Below are positions 8,131 through 18,122 of a stretch of 64,000 nt of DNA, piece by piece. Made by a program: the position numbers and the translations under genes. Below the pieces are notes generated by a model that worked only from the letters and a program-made list of their open reading frames with translations, was not told where the DNA came from and did not search any database. This DNA comes from Streptomyces sp. NBC_00414 (lineage in GTDB: Bacteria; Actinomycetota; Actinomycetes; Streptomycetales; Streptomycetaceae). Numbering within the stretch: the stretch's first letter is position 1; every line of letters starts with the position of its first letter. The stretch covers positions 5,208,001 to 5,272,000 of the forward strand of contig NZ_CP107935.1 of NCBI RefSeq assembly GCF_036038375.1. The letters are read 5' to 3'.

Positions 8131-9336
8131 ATGACTCAGGGGGCCGGTCAGGGACCCGAGATGCGGACGCCGACGGTGCGGACGCCCACGGTGCGCGACT
8201 TCCGCGTACCGGCGTACGTCCACGACGCCGGTCCGTACGCGCAGCCGCCCGGACCTCAGCCGGCACCGCCCGGGCCGTACCACCGGCCGGCCGAGCCGTA
8301 CGACCAGAACGCCGACCCGTACACCGGGCCCCAGGAGCAGTACGGCGGCACCGGCCCCTACGCGGCCCAGCCGCCCCGTGGCGAGGTCGGCGTCCCCGCC
8401 GCGGAGCCGGAGGGCTACACGCCGACGGAGCGCGATCTGCCGGTCATCAACCGCGGTGACACGGTTCAGGTGCCGGTCGACCCCGAGGCCGGGCAGATTC
8501 CGCAGCCCGAGGAGGGGCCGGGTCCGCTGTACGTCGTCGGTGACGTCCACGGGTACCTCGACGAACTCGTCTCCGCGCTCCACGAGAAGGGGCTCATCGA
8601 CATCGAGGGGCGCTGGGCGGCCGGCACCTCCCGGCTGTGGTTCCTCGGCGACTTCACCGACCGCGGACCCGACGGCATCGGCGTCATCGACCTCGTGATG
8701 CGGCTGTCCGCGGAGGCCGCGGCGGTCGGCGGCTACTGCAAGGCGCTCATGGGCAACCACGAACTGCTGCTCCTCGGCGCCAGGCGGTTCGGGGACACCC
8801 CCGTCAACTCCGGCGCGGGAACGGCCACCTTCCAGGCCGCCTGGCTGCTCAACGGCGGCCAGAAGACCGACATGGAGCGCCTCCAGGACCATCATCTGCA
8901 GTGGATGGCCCGCCTGGACGCGATGGAACTGGCCGACGGACATCTGCTCGTGCACTCCGACACGACCGCCTATCTCGACTACGGCGACTCCATCGAAGCG
9001 GTCAACGACACCATCCGCGAAACCCTCACCCGCAACGACGCGGACGAGTGCTGGGACCTCTTCCGCAAGTTCACCAAGCGCTTCGCGTTCCGCGACGACG
9101 GCGGTGCGCAGGCGGTCCGCTCGCTGCTGGAGACGTACGGCGGTTCGCGCATCGTCCATGGTCACAGCCCCATTCCGTACCTCAGGGGCGAGGTCGGCTC
9201 GGAGGACGGGGAGAACTCGCCGCCGCTCGCGGTCGAAGAACCTCATGTGTACGCCGACAAACTCGCGATCGCGATGGACGGCGGCGTGACCATGGCCGGA
9301 AAACTGCTGGTCCAGCAGCTTCCTCTGGATAGCTGA
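8131..9336 (+). CDS. PPP-type metallophosphatase with proline-rich N-terminus
   Basis: Calcineurin-like phosphoesterase, probably a protein serine/threonine phosphatase or related nucleotidase. Residues 1-130 are low-complexity, rich in Pro, Tyr and Gly. The catalytic domain carries GDVHG (137-141), GDFTDRG (173-179) and GNHE (208-211), with later His residues in LVHSD and IVHGHSP, which together supply the two-metal site. ATG at 8131 has GGAGG five bases upstream; a longer in-frame start at 8047 lacks one. Length is 401 residues. It is followed after 190 bases by a membrane protein on the same strand. Confidence 0.86.
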   Translation: MTQGAGQGPEMRTPTVRTPTVRDFRVPAYVHDAGPYAQPPGPQPAPPGPYHRPAEPYDQNADPYTGPQEQYGGTGPYAAQPPRGEVGVPAAEPEGYTPTERDLPVINRGDTVQVPVDPEAGQIPQPEEGPGPLYVVGDVHGYLDELVSALHEKGLIDIEGRWAAGTSRLWFLGDFTDRGPDGIGVIDLVMRLSAEAAAVGGYCKALMGNHELLLLGARRFGDTPVNSGAGTATFQAAWLLNGGQKTDMERLQDHHLQWMARLDAMELADGHLLVHSDTTAYLDYGDSIEAVNDTIRETLTRNDADECWDLFRKFTKRFAFRDDGGAQAVRSLLETYGGSRIVHGHSPIPYLRGEVGSEDGENSPPLAVEEPHVYADKLAIAMDGGVTMAGKLLVQQLPLDS

Positions 9337-9525
9337 GCGTTCTCGGGGCAGACGTCCTCCGATGGAGGACACGTGCGGTCCGGGGGCAAATTCTGGAAAC
9401 CCCCTGTCACCCTGTGCCGTCACCGCTCTACCATCGGCTTATCCGTAGCAGGCTCCCCTCCGTTTCTGCCCGACGGCTCGTCAGCATGCCGAGTCCCAAG
9501 CCCTACGGAGCATCGGGGGATGCAC

Positions 9526-10392
9526 ATGAACAGCGTTCCGCAGCACCTGCTGAGCGAGGACCGCCAGGATTACGAGCGGCTCCTCGACGAGGCGCTGCGC
9601 TCCGCACCACACCGCCCGGAACTCGCCGCTGTCGGTCAGCGGCTCAACCCCGAACAACTGCGCACGATGGCACTCAACGCCACGGCACTCATCACGGCGG
9701 CCGCGGCGACCGAGTACCAGCACTATGTGAAGGTCCGCGAGGAACTGCGCCAGCCGGCGCCGTCCACCCCTCCCGTTCGCGAAGGATCCACCAGTTCCTC
9801 GGATCCGGGCACGAGCGCGGTGGGGCTCGCCGCCACCATGGGGGAAGTCGCCGAGACCGCCGGGGCCGGTGTCGCCGCGGTCGTCGCCGTGCTCGCCCCG
9901 GTCCTCGCCGGCACAGCAGCGGTGATCTTCCTGCTCGTCGGCTACATCCTGAAGATGCTCGCCCCCGAACCGGGCATCGCCCGCACCCTCCTCACCACCG
10001 GATGGGTCTTCGGCGCCATCACGGCGGCCTCGATCCTGGTCGCCGCGGTCGGACTGCTGCTCGCCGCCCTGCGCAACGGCTCCAGCTCGCTCCAGGCCGG
10101 CGCGCAGGGCGAACTGAGCGAGGAGGTCTCCCTGGCCAGGGAAGCCTGGCACGGCGCCCTCCTGGAGCACGGCATCATGCCGTTCCTCAGGGAGGCGCTC
10201 GCCGACCCGGGTACGGCGGCCCTCGGCCGTACGAAGCCGTCGGCATCGACCAGCCGGATGCCGCAGCTCGGTTACAACCGCCCGGGCTTCAGCAGCCCCG
10301 ACGGAGGCCCGGCGGCGGGTCCCCGACCCAGCTACTCGAGCCCGGACTTCAGCAGCCCGGACTTCGGGGGCCCGGAGCACGCCCCGGAGTAG
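9526..10392 (+). CDS. Two-helix membrane protein of unknown function
   Basis: 288 residues, not recognised as a named family. An N-terminal soluble part (1-110, predicted mostly helical) precedes two hydrophobic segments at about 115-144 and 157-182, then a basic/hydrophilic region and a C-terminal tail with repeated Ser-Ser-Pro-Asp (SSPD) units ending in FSSPDFGGPEHAPE. The ATG at 9526 has GGGGGA five bases upstream; another ATG at 9520 is equally possible. It sits after the metallophosphatase and ends at a strong intrinsic terminator. Orthologous position in S. coelicolor also holds a hypothetical membrane protein. Confidence 0.75.
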   Translation: MNSVPQHLLSEDRQDYERLLDEALRSAPHRPELAAVGQRLNPEQLRTMALNATALITAAAATEYQHYVKVREELRQPAPSTPPVREGSTSSSDPGTSAVGLAATMGEVAETAGAGVAAVVAVLAPVLAGTAAVIFLLVGYILKMLAPEPGIARTLLTTGWVFGAITAASILVAAVGLLLAALRNGSSSLQAGAQGELSEEVSLAREAWHGALLEHGIMPFLREALADPGTAALGRTKPSASTSRMPQLGYNRPGFSSPDGGPAAGPRPSYSSPDFSSPDFGGPEHAPE

Positions 10393-10438
10393 GGCCGGCC
10401 CGCCGACACTGCCGGCCCCGGCCGGCACTGGCAAGAAT

Positions 10439-10476
10439 GATCGACGACGGAAATCCGTCGTCGATCTTTTCTTTTT
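10439..10476 (+). terminator. Intrinsic terminator
   Basis: Perfect 13-base-pair stem, GATCGACGACGGA (10439-10451) with TCCGTCGTCGATC (10454-10466), followed by TTTTCTTTTT. This is an unusually canonical Rho-independent terminator for a Streptomyces. Confidence 0.9.
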
Positions 10477-10867
10477 ACATTCTGCTCAATTGTGTAGCCA
10501 TTGCGACTCTCACGACTCTTACGTCATTCAGCACCACACGGAGGAAAAGAGCGCTCCAGCGTAAATCGAGCCCCAATGCATGACTCTCCTACACAGATTC
10601 GCAGGTGGGCTTGTTTTATCCGCACGTGCGCAGGATCCTATATGCCATGTGGCAATCGAGCATGACGCAGTTCGCACCCGGGCAGGGAGGCTGGCGGCGT
10701 TGAGCCAGCACACGCTGAGACATGGGGCTCATCGAAGCCTGGCGTTCAGGTCGACAGCAGAAAGTGTCCTCACCATGCGCCGAGCAGCCGTAAGCGGCGT
10801 GCCTGGTCGCCGTGAGGCCACTAGCCTACTGACGGACAACGCCATCTGCCTCAGGACGGAGACCTCG
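10477..10867. other. Intergenic region upstream of XRE regulator
   Basis: About 390 bases, lower in GC than the flanks. The regulator's frame stays open upstream to 10580, but codon use there is atypical and the ribosome site is at 10854-10861. No tRNA, inverted repeat or other gene was recognised. Confidence 0.4.
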
Positions 10868-11725
10868 GTGCCACAGGAAGAGCCCGGATTCCAGCGTGCA
10901 CGACTGCGCGACCGCCTCAAGAAGGCGAGGGAGAGCGCGGGACTGAAGCAGCGCGAGGTGGCCGAGCAGCTCGACTGGTCACCCTCAAAGGTGATTCGGA
11001 TCGAGGCCGGCACCGTCGGCGTGTCGGTCACCGATGTACGGGTGCTCGCGGAGCACTACGGGATCACCGACCAGGCTCAGATCACGGCGCTGACCGGGAT
11101 GGCACGGGCCGCTCGCCGGCCACCGTGGTGGGATCAATATCGCCCCTGGGTGACGCAGGACTTCGAGACGTACCTCGGATACGAGAGCTCCGCGTCGATC
11201 ATCAGGAATTTCGAGCCCAACCTGGTGCCCGGCCTGCTGCAGACCGAAGAGTACATGCGCGTGGTTCTGAACCAGCTCAGTTTCGGGACGGAAAAAACCG
11301 AGCAGCTCGTGCAACTACGCCTGGAACGCCAGGACCGTCTTATTCAGTCAGACGGCCCGGAGTCCTTCTTCATCCTGGACGAGGCTGTGATCCGCAGGAC
11401 TGTGGGATCGTCCGAGACGATGCACAAGCAGTTCGAAAGACTGCTGAAAATCAATGAAATGTCGAACGTCAGGGTACTGACCGTTCCCTTCAGCGTCGGC
11501 ATCTATCCGCGTTTCGGATCACCTTACGCCCTCTTCGAGTTCCCCGATGACGAGGACGACATGGTCGTCTATCTGGAGAACCCGGACGGTGAAGCGATTT
11601 TGAGCGAGAAAGCCCTAGGGCGCACGTCACAGCGTCGTCCGACCGACTATCTCGATATCTTCTGGGAAGTGGAGAGGGGGGTTGCGACTGAAGTGACGAG
11701 AGAGTTCCTGTTCGGCCAGGAGTGA
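10868..11725 (+). CDS. XRE-family regulator with DUF5753 domain
   Basis: Helix-turn-helix protein of the large Streptomyces XRE/DUF5753 class, 285 residues. The HTH occupies about 13-67 (RLKKARESAGLKQREVAEQL, then SPSKVIRIEAG), and the C-terminal DUF5753 part includes the typical motifs YLGYESSAS, FEPNLVPGLLQTEEY and FGSPYALFEFPD. Start GTG at 10868 with GGACGGAG six bases upstream. Such regulators are normally encoded beside small DUF397 proteins; here one lies just downstream on the opposite strand, and a small membrane peptide gene follows. Known relatives affect development and antibiotic production; the target of this one is unknown. Confidence 0.9.
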   Translation: MPQEEPGFQRARLRDRLKKARESAGLKQREVAEQLDWSPSKVIRIEAGTVGVSVTDVRVLAEHYGITDQAQITALTGMARAARRPPWWDQYRPWVTQDFETYLGYESSASIIRNFEPNLVPGLLQTEEYMRVVLNQLSFGTEKTEQLVQLRLERQDRLIQSDGPESFFILDEAVIRRTVGSSETMHKQFERLLKINEMSNVRVLTVPFSVGIYPRFGSPYALFEFPDDEDDMVVYLENPDGEAILSEKALGRTSQRRPTDYLDIFWEVERGVATEVTREFLFGQE

Positions 11726-11805
11726 CGCTGAAGACAGCAGGGGAGCGTGTCACGGAGCGTCACCAGGCGACACGGAACCAACCGAAGAGCCAGCAGAGTT
11801 AACTG

Positions 11806-12006
11806 CTAGGAATTAGGAACGGAATCAGAAATCTTCAGATCCGAAAGGAACGATCGCCAGGCACGTGAACTGAACCCCAGGAGCGCCCGGTCGGGATAAT
11901 GTGAATCGCGAACGGCTACGTGATCAGCGAGAGCCACCTCGACACAGTTCCCTCCGCTAGTGGCCGAGCTCTTCCGCCAGCGCACCTCAGCATCCTCAAG
12001 TCGCAT
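11806..12006 (-). CDS. DUF397 protein
   Basis: 66-residue member of DUF397, a Streptomyces family almost always paired with XRE/DUF5753 regulators. It shows the family signature: WRKSSATSGGNCVEVAL, then VAVRDSHYPDR and FSSRAWRSFLSDLK. The ATG at 12006 is preceded by GTGGGGG. It is convergent with the XRE gene rather than co-directional, which is the less usual layout. Its upstream leader contains two hairpins with T-rich tails (12230-12274 and 12163-12189, read leftward). Confidence 0.85.
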   Translation of the reverse strand: MRLEDAEVRWRKSSATSGGNCVEVALADHVAVRDSHYPDRALLGFSSRAWRSFLSDLKISDSVPNS

Positions 12007-12149
12007 GCAACCCCCACGTCTGCGCCGGCCAATGGCTGGCGATGCCGAGCCATTTCGGCATCCAAATCAGTATGGGCGCCGCCATCAGCACTGCCAAGAT
12101 GCACGTGAGCGCCCAGCACATTCCGATAAATGGAGGTATATGGCTCGTA

Positions 12150-12189
12150 AAGATAATAAAATGCCAGCCGCGCCGCACAAGCGGCTGGC
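12150..12189 (-). terminator. Intrinsic terminator/attenuator in the DUF397 leader
   Basis: Read leftward: GCCAGCCGC (12189-12181) pairs with GCGGCTGGC (12171-12163), followed by ATTTTATTATCTTT. It stands about 145 bases before the DUF397 start, on the same strand, with no recognised gene immediately before it. Confidence 0.65.
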
Positions 12190-12225
12190 CGAAAAGAAAC
12201 CAAGATTGTTCCGAATGAACACAGC

Positions 12226-12274
12226 AAAAGGGAGCCCTGCGACCCGGCCGGCAAGCTTCAGGTCGCGGACTCCC
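12226..12274 (-). terminator. Second hairpin with T-tail in the DUF397 leader
   Basis: Read leftward: GGGAGTCCGCGACC (12274-12261) pairs imperfectly with GGTCGCAGGGCTCCC (12244-12230) and is followed by TTTT. It lies 40 bases before the stronger hairpin at 12150-12189. On the plus strand it forms part of the leader of the 55-residue peptide gene. Confidence 0.45.
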
Positions 12275-12318
12275 TTGCGCCAAGCACCCTCGTCTGCGAA
12301 ACCGAAAGGAGCTCTGCC

Positions 12319-12486
12319 ATGGAGTCTACAGACTCCATCTCGGAGGGCTACTCACCACACAAGACCAGCTCAACGAACTGGAAGCAATGGGCGCGCTCCG
12401 CGGGCGCCAACGCATTCAAGGGAGCTTGCACGGCACTTGGGGCCGGCGCAGTCTCCCTGCTGATCTGGTGGCTCGAAAGGAAATAG
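12319..12486 (+). CDS. Small membrane peptide (55 residues) in the XRE/DUF397 patch
   Basis: ATG at 12319 with AAAGGAGC seven bases upstream opens a 55-codon frame ending TAG at 12484-12486. The product is hydrophilic and Ser/Thr-rich at residues 1-20 and has a C-terminal hydrophobic stretch (about 33-51: FKGACTALGAGAVSLLIWWL) closed by Glu-Arg-Lys, so it should insert in the membrane with a short charged tail. The ideal ribosome site and placement beside an XRE/DUF397 pair argue that it is real. No family name was recognised; a regulatory or toxin-like peptide is possible but not shown. Confidence 0.65.
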   Translation: MESTDSISEGYSPHKTSSTNWKQWARSAGANAFKGACTALGAGAVSLLIWWLERK

Positions 12487-12536
12487 CGCCCCTTTTTCAC
12501 CACCGGCCTCACCCGCGCGTCGGACGGGCCTGATCA

Positions 12537-12570
12537 CCGAGGTCCTGGAAATGATCGTCCAGGACCTCGG
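12537..12570 (-). terminator. Terminator after thiC
   Basis: CCGAGGTCCTGGA (12537-12549) pairs with TCCAGGACCTCGG (12558-12570), 13 pairs with an 8-base loop, 46 bases beyond the thiC stop. No T-tract, as is common in Streptomyces. Confidence 0.7.
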
Positions 12571-12615
12571 CACCGCAGCACCACGACCGTTCGGTCGGCC
12601 AAAGGTGAATGAACC

Positions 12616-14496
<1,881 letters not shown>

Positions 14497-14502
14497 GAGA
14501 CC

Positions 14503-14640
14503 TACTCCCTACGCCGGCATTACCCGGTAACAGGTTCGGCGGTCGACGCAGCGTTTCCCGTCCGGCGATGTTCCACGTGAAACATCGCGGATGCGGAGGT
14601 CAGCGTCCTCTCAGCCCGGTGCTCCGAGCTCCCGCGTGTG
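14503..14640 (-). ncRNA. TPP riboswitch (THI element) controlling thiC
   Basis: Read leftward, the RNA shows the conserved pieces in order: CGGGAGC at the 5' side, GGGCTGAGAGGA (CTGAGA at 14614-14609), GACC, then GAACCTG, GGGTAATGCCGGCGTAGGGAG ending at 14505 (given here as its key parts). These are the hallmark sequences of the thiamine pyrophosphate aptamer. The thiC ribosome site AGGGAG (14510-14505) is inside the 3' end of the aptamer, so ligand binding can hide it directly. The variable P3 arm is made of a near-perfect parS-like palindrome (14565-14588). Confidence 0.92.
14570..14583. promoter_or_regulatory. parS-like site 4 (one mismatch) inside the TPP riboswitch
   Basis: GTTCCACGTGAAAC differs from parS at one base. 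It is the core of a 24-base inverted repeat, 14565-14588, that forms the variable arm of the thiC riboswitch RNA. Confidence 0.7.
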
Positions 14641-14716
14641 CAAAGGTGCTTCCACGCTAGCGTCACAATGGGCGCGGTGAACAGTGGGCCCCTCTCGTTC
14701 TTGCGATGATCGGTCG

Positions 14717-16150
14717 GTGACCACGACGCAGCAGCCCCCACTTCCGCCGTCCGAACCGCCCCACGGACACGGCCACGACGGCCACGGTGACGACGGCGGA
14801 CCCGCCGGCGGTGGGCACGGCCACTCGCACAGTCATGGCCCCGCGGCGCCTGTCTCCATGCATCTGCGAAAGATCATCGCCGCGGTGCTGATCCCCTTCG
14901 CCGCGGCGGTCGTTGTCGGTCTCGCGGTGCTCTGGCCCGGCGGCGCCCCGGGACACGAGCGCACGGGTGTCGGCTTCGACCGGCAGACCCAGCAGGCCAC
15001 CGTGACCAAGGTCGACGAGGTCGACTGCAAGTCCGTGAACGCCTCGGGCGGGACTCCGACCGGCGACACCTCGACGGCCGAGGGCTCGTCCGCGCAGCAG
15101 CAGGCTTCGGGCACCTGCAAGAAGGCGACGATCCGGGTCGACTCCGGCAAGGACAAGGGCCGTACCTTCACGGAGATCGTCCAGCCGGACTCCTCACGCC
15201 AGTTGGAGCAGGGCCAGGAGGTGATCGTGGCGTACGCGCCCGACGCCCCCAAGGAGCTCCAGTACTCGGTCACCGATGTGAACCGCAAGCTCCCCATGAC
15301 GCTGCTCGCCGGCATCTTCGCCGTCGCGGTGGTCGTGGTGGGCCGGATGCGCGGCGTCATGGCACTGATCGCGCTGGCCGTCAGCTTCCTGATCCTGACG
15401 TTCTTCATCCTGCCCGCGATCCTGCAGGGTTCGAATCCGCTGGTCGTGGCGGTGGTCGGGGCCAGTGCCATCATGCTGATCGCGCTCTACATGTGCCACG
15501 GTCTCTCGGCGCGGACGTCGGTCGCCGTGCTGGGCACGCTGCTGTCCCTGGTGCTGATCGGGCTGCTCGGCTCACTGTTCATCGACTGGGCCGCGCTGAC
15601 CGGCAACACCGACGACAACACCGGCCTGATCCACGGTCTCTACCCGTCCATCGACATGAGCGGTCTGCTGCTCGCGGGCATCATCATCGGTTCGCTCGGA
15701 GTCCTCGACGACGTCACGGTCACGCAGACGTCGGCGGTCTGGGAGCTGCACGAAGCCAACCCGACGATGGGCTGGCGAGGGCTGTACCGCGCGGGAATCC
15801 GCATCGGCCGCGACCACATCGCGTCCGTCGTCAACACGCTCGTCCTGGCCTACGCCGGCGCGGCGCTGCCTCTGCTGCTGCTCTTCTCCATCGCGCAGAG
15901 CAGCGTGGGGACGGTGGCCAACAGCGAGCTGGTGGCCGCGGAGATCGTCCGCACGCTCGTCGGTTCGATCGGGCTGGTCGCCTCGGTGCCGGTCACGACG
16001 GCTCTCGCGGCCCTCGTGGTCTCGGCCGACCGCCCGGGTGCCGCCGCCGCGGCTCAGCAGCCGCAATCACAGGCGCAACCGCAGTCTCAGTCCCAGACCG
16101 GCTCGAAGGCACCGCTGCGCGGCGGGAGCGGCCGCCGTCGCAAGCACTGA
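14717..16150 (+). CDS. YibE/F-family multipass membrane protein
   Basis: 477-residue membrane protein of the YibE/F family (function not settled; likely transport). The N-terminus is very rich in His, Gly and Asp (HGHGHDGHGDDGG, then HGHSHSHG), a plausible metal-binding tail. One hydrophobic segment near 50-72 is followed by an extracytoplasmic region with Cys pairs and then about seven to eight hydrophobic segments from residue 195 on. The family motif region GLIHGLYPSIDMSGLLLAGI followed by IGSLGVLDDVTVTQ is clear. Start GTG 14717 gives VTTTQQPPLPP; GTG 14684 is an alternative. Divergent from thiC. Confidence 0.85.
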   Translation: MTTTQQPPLPPSEPPHGHGHDGHGDDGGPAGGGHGHSHSHGPAAPVSMHLRKIIAAVLIPFAAAVVVGLAVLWPGGAPGHERTGVGFDRQTQQATVTKVDEVDCKSVNASGGTPTGDTSTAEGSSAQQQASGTCKKATIRVDSGKDKGRTFTEIVQPDSSRQLEQGQEVIVAYAPDAPKELQYSVTDVNRKLPMTLLAGIFAVAVVVVGRMRGVMALIALAVSFLILTFFILPAILQGSNPLVVAVVGASAIMLIALYMCHGLSARTSVAVLGTLLSLVLIGLLGSLFIDWAALTGNTDDNTGLIHGLYPSIDMSGLLLAGIIIGSLGVLDDVTVTQTSAVWELHEANPTMGWRGLYRAGIRIGRDHIASVVNTLVLAYAGAALPLLLLFSIAQSSVGTVANSELVAAEIVRTLVGSIGLVASVPVTTALAALVVSADRPGAAAAAQQPQSQAQPQSQSQTGSKAPLRGGSGRRRKH

Positions 16151-16199
16151 GGCCGGCTCATCACCGAGCCCGGCTTCACCGAGGCCGGCCTCCGCGGTG

Positions 16200-16610
16200 T
16201 CAGCCCGCGCTCTGTTCCTCCGCCAGGATGCGGTCCAAGGCCTCGTCCAGATGGGTGTCGAAGTCGGCGAGGGAGCGCTCCTGCCCCAGCGGGACCAGCC
16301 GGTCCGTTCGGTCGAGGAACGCCAGCAGAGGCGCCGTACCGCAGCGGAACAGGGCCTGGTCGACGCCCACCTGAAGCCGGATCAGCACGTCGCCGAACCC
16401 GTCGGAGTCCGAGGGGGTGATGTGCACGTCTCCGTCCCCGCACGGCCGGCCCACTCCGTCGATCAACAGCTCCCGGCCGAAGGCCCAGGTCACCGGAGCG
16501 TCGCCGGGCAGGTGGAAGGTCAGACGCACGGCATAGGGATCACAGGTCGCGTAACGCAGTTCCACCGGAATTCGGAAGGAGAGCTCTTCCGAGACGACGA
16601 AACTCATCAT
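16200..16610 (-). CDS. ssgA: Sporulation and cell-division protein SsgA
   Basis: Founding member of the actinomycete-specific SALP family. SsgA promotes septation and peptidoglycan remodelling during sporulation and marks sites of germination and branching. The sequence runs SEELSFRIPVELRY, FHLPGDAPVTWAFGRELL, GVGRPCGDGDVHI and DRTDRLVPLGQERSLADF, ending ILAEEQSAG, which is essentially the S. coelicolor protein. I use ATG 16610 (ATG 16607 is adjacent, with AGAGG five bases before it) because it gives the family's usual length of about 136 residues; an in-frame ATG at 16640 would add ten residues. Its activator gene ssgR lies directly upstream. Confidence 0.96.
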   Translation of the reverse strand: MMSFVVSEELSFRIPVELRYATCDPYAVRLTFHLPGDAPVTWAFGRELLIDGVGRPCGDGDVHITPSDSDGFGDVLIRLQVGVDQALFRCGTAPLLAFLDRTDRLVPLGQERSLADFDTHLDEALDRILAEEQSAG

Positions 16611-16739
16611 GACCTCTGCCTGCACTACCGACTCGCGCATCGCCTACCCCGTCGTTCGCCGTCCATGGCCGGGAATCGTCCACCTAGACACTTCTGGCAT
16701 CTTGCTGAACGTATACACCAGATCACAAGGAGTGAGTTT

Positions 16740-17543
16740 TCAGATGCTGATAGAGACCGAGAGTGTCCCCAGCAGCGCGCCGATCTCGCTCTGCAGTTGC
16801 CGGGCCGCGGGCAGCAGCCGGTCTGCCTGGTGGGAGGGCATGGAGATGGCCACCGTGGCGGCCGTGCTGCCCAGCGTGAGGGGGATCGCGGCGCAGACCG
16901 TACCCAGCGCGTACTCCTGACGTTCGATCACAGGTTGCATGCGTCCGGTCGATTCGAGGCGGCGAATCAAGGCGTGATCGTCACGCACCGTGTACGGCGT
17001 GACCGATTGAACCGGGTAGCGGTCGAGGTGGTCCCTGCGCGCCTCCGCGTCGAGCTGGGACAGCAGACACTGCCCGATCGCGTGCGCGTGCCCCGTCTCG
17101 CGGAAGTCCGCCCACTCCTCGACCGCGGGATTGCCCGGGGTGTCGGCGACGCACTGGACCTCGATCTCGCCGTCGCGGTAGACCGCGTAGTAGACGGGAG
17201 CACCGATCGAATCGCGCCAGCTTCCCAGGGCGTCGGCGATCGTGCTGCGACGTTTCTGCCGGGCGCCGCCGCGGCTCAGCCGCTCGGCCGCCTCGCCGAG
17301 GAAGAACAGCCCCTTCTCGCGGCGCAGATAGCCCTCGTGCACCAGGGTGCGCAGCAGGTGGTACGCCGTGGGGAGAGCGAGCCCGGCCTCGCGGGCCAGT
17401 TGCTTGGCGGGCGCCCCGTGCTCGTGCCGCGCTACGGACTCCAGGAGGCGCATCGCACGCTGCACCGATCCGATGAGGGTCGTGGGGTGCAGCTCGGAGG
17501 CGGGACCTTTCGGTCCTGCGGGTGCGGTGTCGACCATGGCCAA
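16740..17543 (-). CDS. ssgR: IclR-family activator SsgR
   Basis: IclR-type regulator: N-terminal winged helix (about 22-80, including SVQRAMRLLESVARHEHGAP and LPTAYHLLRTLVHEGYLRR) and C-terminal effector domain (about 95-260). Its place immediately upstream of ssgA on the same strand, and the established dependence of S. coelicolor ssgA on SsgR, make the name secure. The start may be TTG at 17543, with GGGAG six bases upstream, or ATG at 17537 with the same motif twelve bases away; TTG starts are rare. The 130-base gap to ssgA carries the ssgA promoter. Confidence 0.92.
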   Translation of the reverse strand: MAMVDTAPAGPKGPASELHPTTLIGSVQRAMRLLESVARHEHGAPAKQLAREAGLALPTAYHLLRTLVHEGYLRREKGLFFLGEAAERLSRGGARQKRRSTIADALGSWRDSIGAPVYYAVYRDGEIEVQCVADTPGNPAVEEWADFRETGHAHAIGQCLLSQLDAEARRDHLDRYPVQSVTPYTVRDDHALIRRLESTGRMQPVIERQEYALGTVCAAIPLTLGSTAATVAISMPSHQADRLLPAARQLQSEIGALLGTLSVSISI

Positions 17544-17735
17544 GGGGCACTCCCGAAGCGCGAGGGGGGCCGCCCGTGCGGGGGTGTGACACGGGAGGGT
17601 TCGGAACGCCGCTCGCGAGGATCAACCCCGCGACGGGCTCCGGACTTTAACCGTCTGCCACCGATCCCTGACTACATGCTTCGAAAACTTCCCCCGCCCG
17701 AGGGAACCGCCGGTTCCCGTACCGGGGCCGACCGT

Positions 17736-17948
17736 CTACCAGTCGCTGCGCGACGAGGAGCTCGACGTGAACTTCCGTACGACGTAGATCAGTCCGCCGA
17801 CCAGGGCCACGAAGAGCAGCAGCTTGAAGAGCAGGCCGATCACGAACCCGACGACGCTGGCTATCAGACCGCCGAACACGACGAGAGCGATGACCGGCAC
17901 CGCGACCCACTTGATCCACCACGGCATCCCCGCGAAGATCTCTCGCAT
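17736..17948 (-). CDS. Small DUF5326-type membrane protein
   Basis: 70 residues: MREIFAGMPWWIKWVAVPVI, then two hydrophobic segments (about 13-35 and 40-58) and a polar Ser-rich end, TSSSSSRSDW. It belongs to a small streptomycete family (DUF5326) of unknown role. The ATG at 17948 is preferred over upstream starts because hydrophobic coding begins there; AAGGA lies about ten bases before it. It stands alone between ssgR and the cupin gene. Confidence 0.75.
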   Translation of the reverse strand: MREIFAGMPWWIKWVAVPVIALVVFGGLIASVVGFVIGLLFKLLLFVALVGGLIYVVRKFTSSSSSRSDW

Positions 17949-18122
17949 CGCACTTGTTCCTTGTCTCTCTGCCCGTTCCGAGTGCGGTTCCCGCTGGTCT
18001 CCGCACTGCTGACGGGTCACGTATGTCCTGCCTCCGATGCTAGGGGCAGCAGGGGTGCCGGCGGGGGCCTCGCACCCCTTGTCCTCCCCTGATCGTTCCC
18101 CTAGGGAACCCTGAGGCGGACG

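Larger units (their letters stand above)
12007..12318. other. Intergenic leader between DUF397 and the 55-residue peptide gene
   Basis: About 310 bases with relatively low GC. Apart from the two leftward hairpins it contains an open hydrophobic frame on the minus strand (stop at 11996-11998, overlapping the DUF397 start by 11 bases), whose last 41 codons from ATG 12121 encode MCWALTCILAVLMAAPILIW and onward; it has no ribosome site, so I do not call it a gene. Confidence 0.35.

Noticed and set aside
12121..12254. Hydrophobic minus-strand frame just before DUF397
   Set aside because: No ribosome site, atypical codon use, and it runs through both leader hairpins; treated as noncoding leader.
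15424..15440. GGGTTCGAATCCGC, which resembles a tRNA T-loop
   Set aside because: It lies inside the YibE/F gene in frame and has no acceptor, D or anticodon arms around it.
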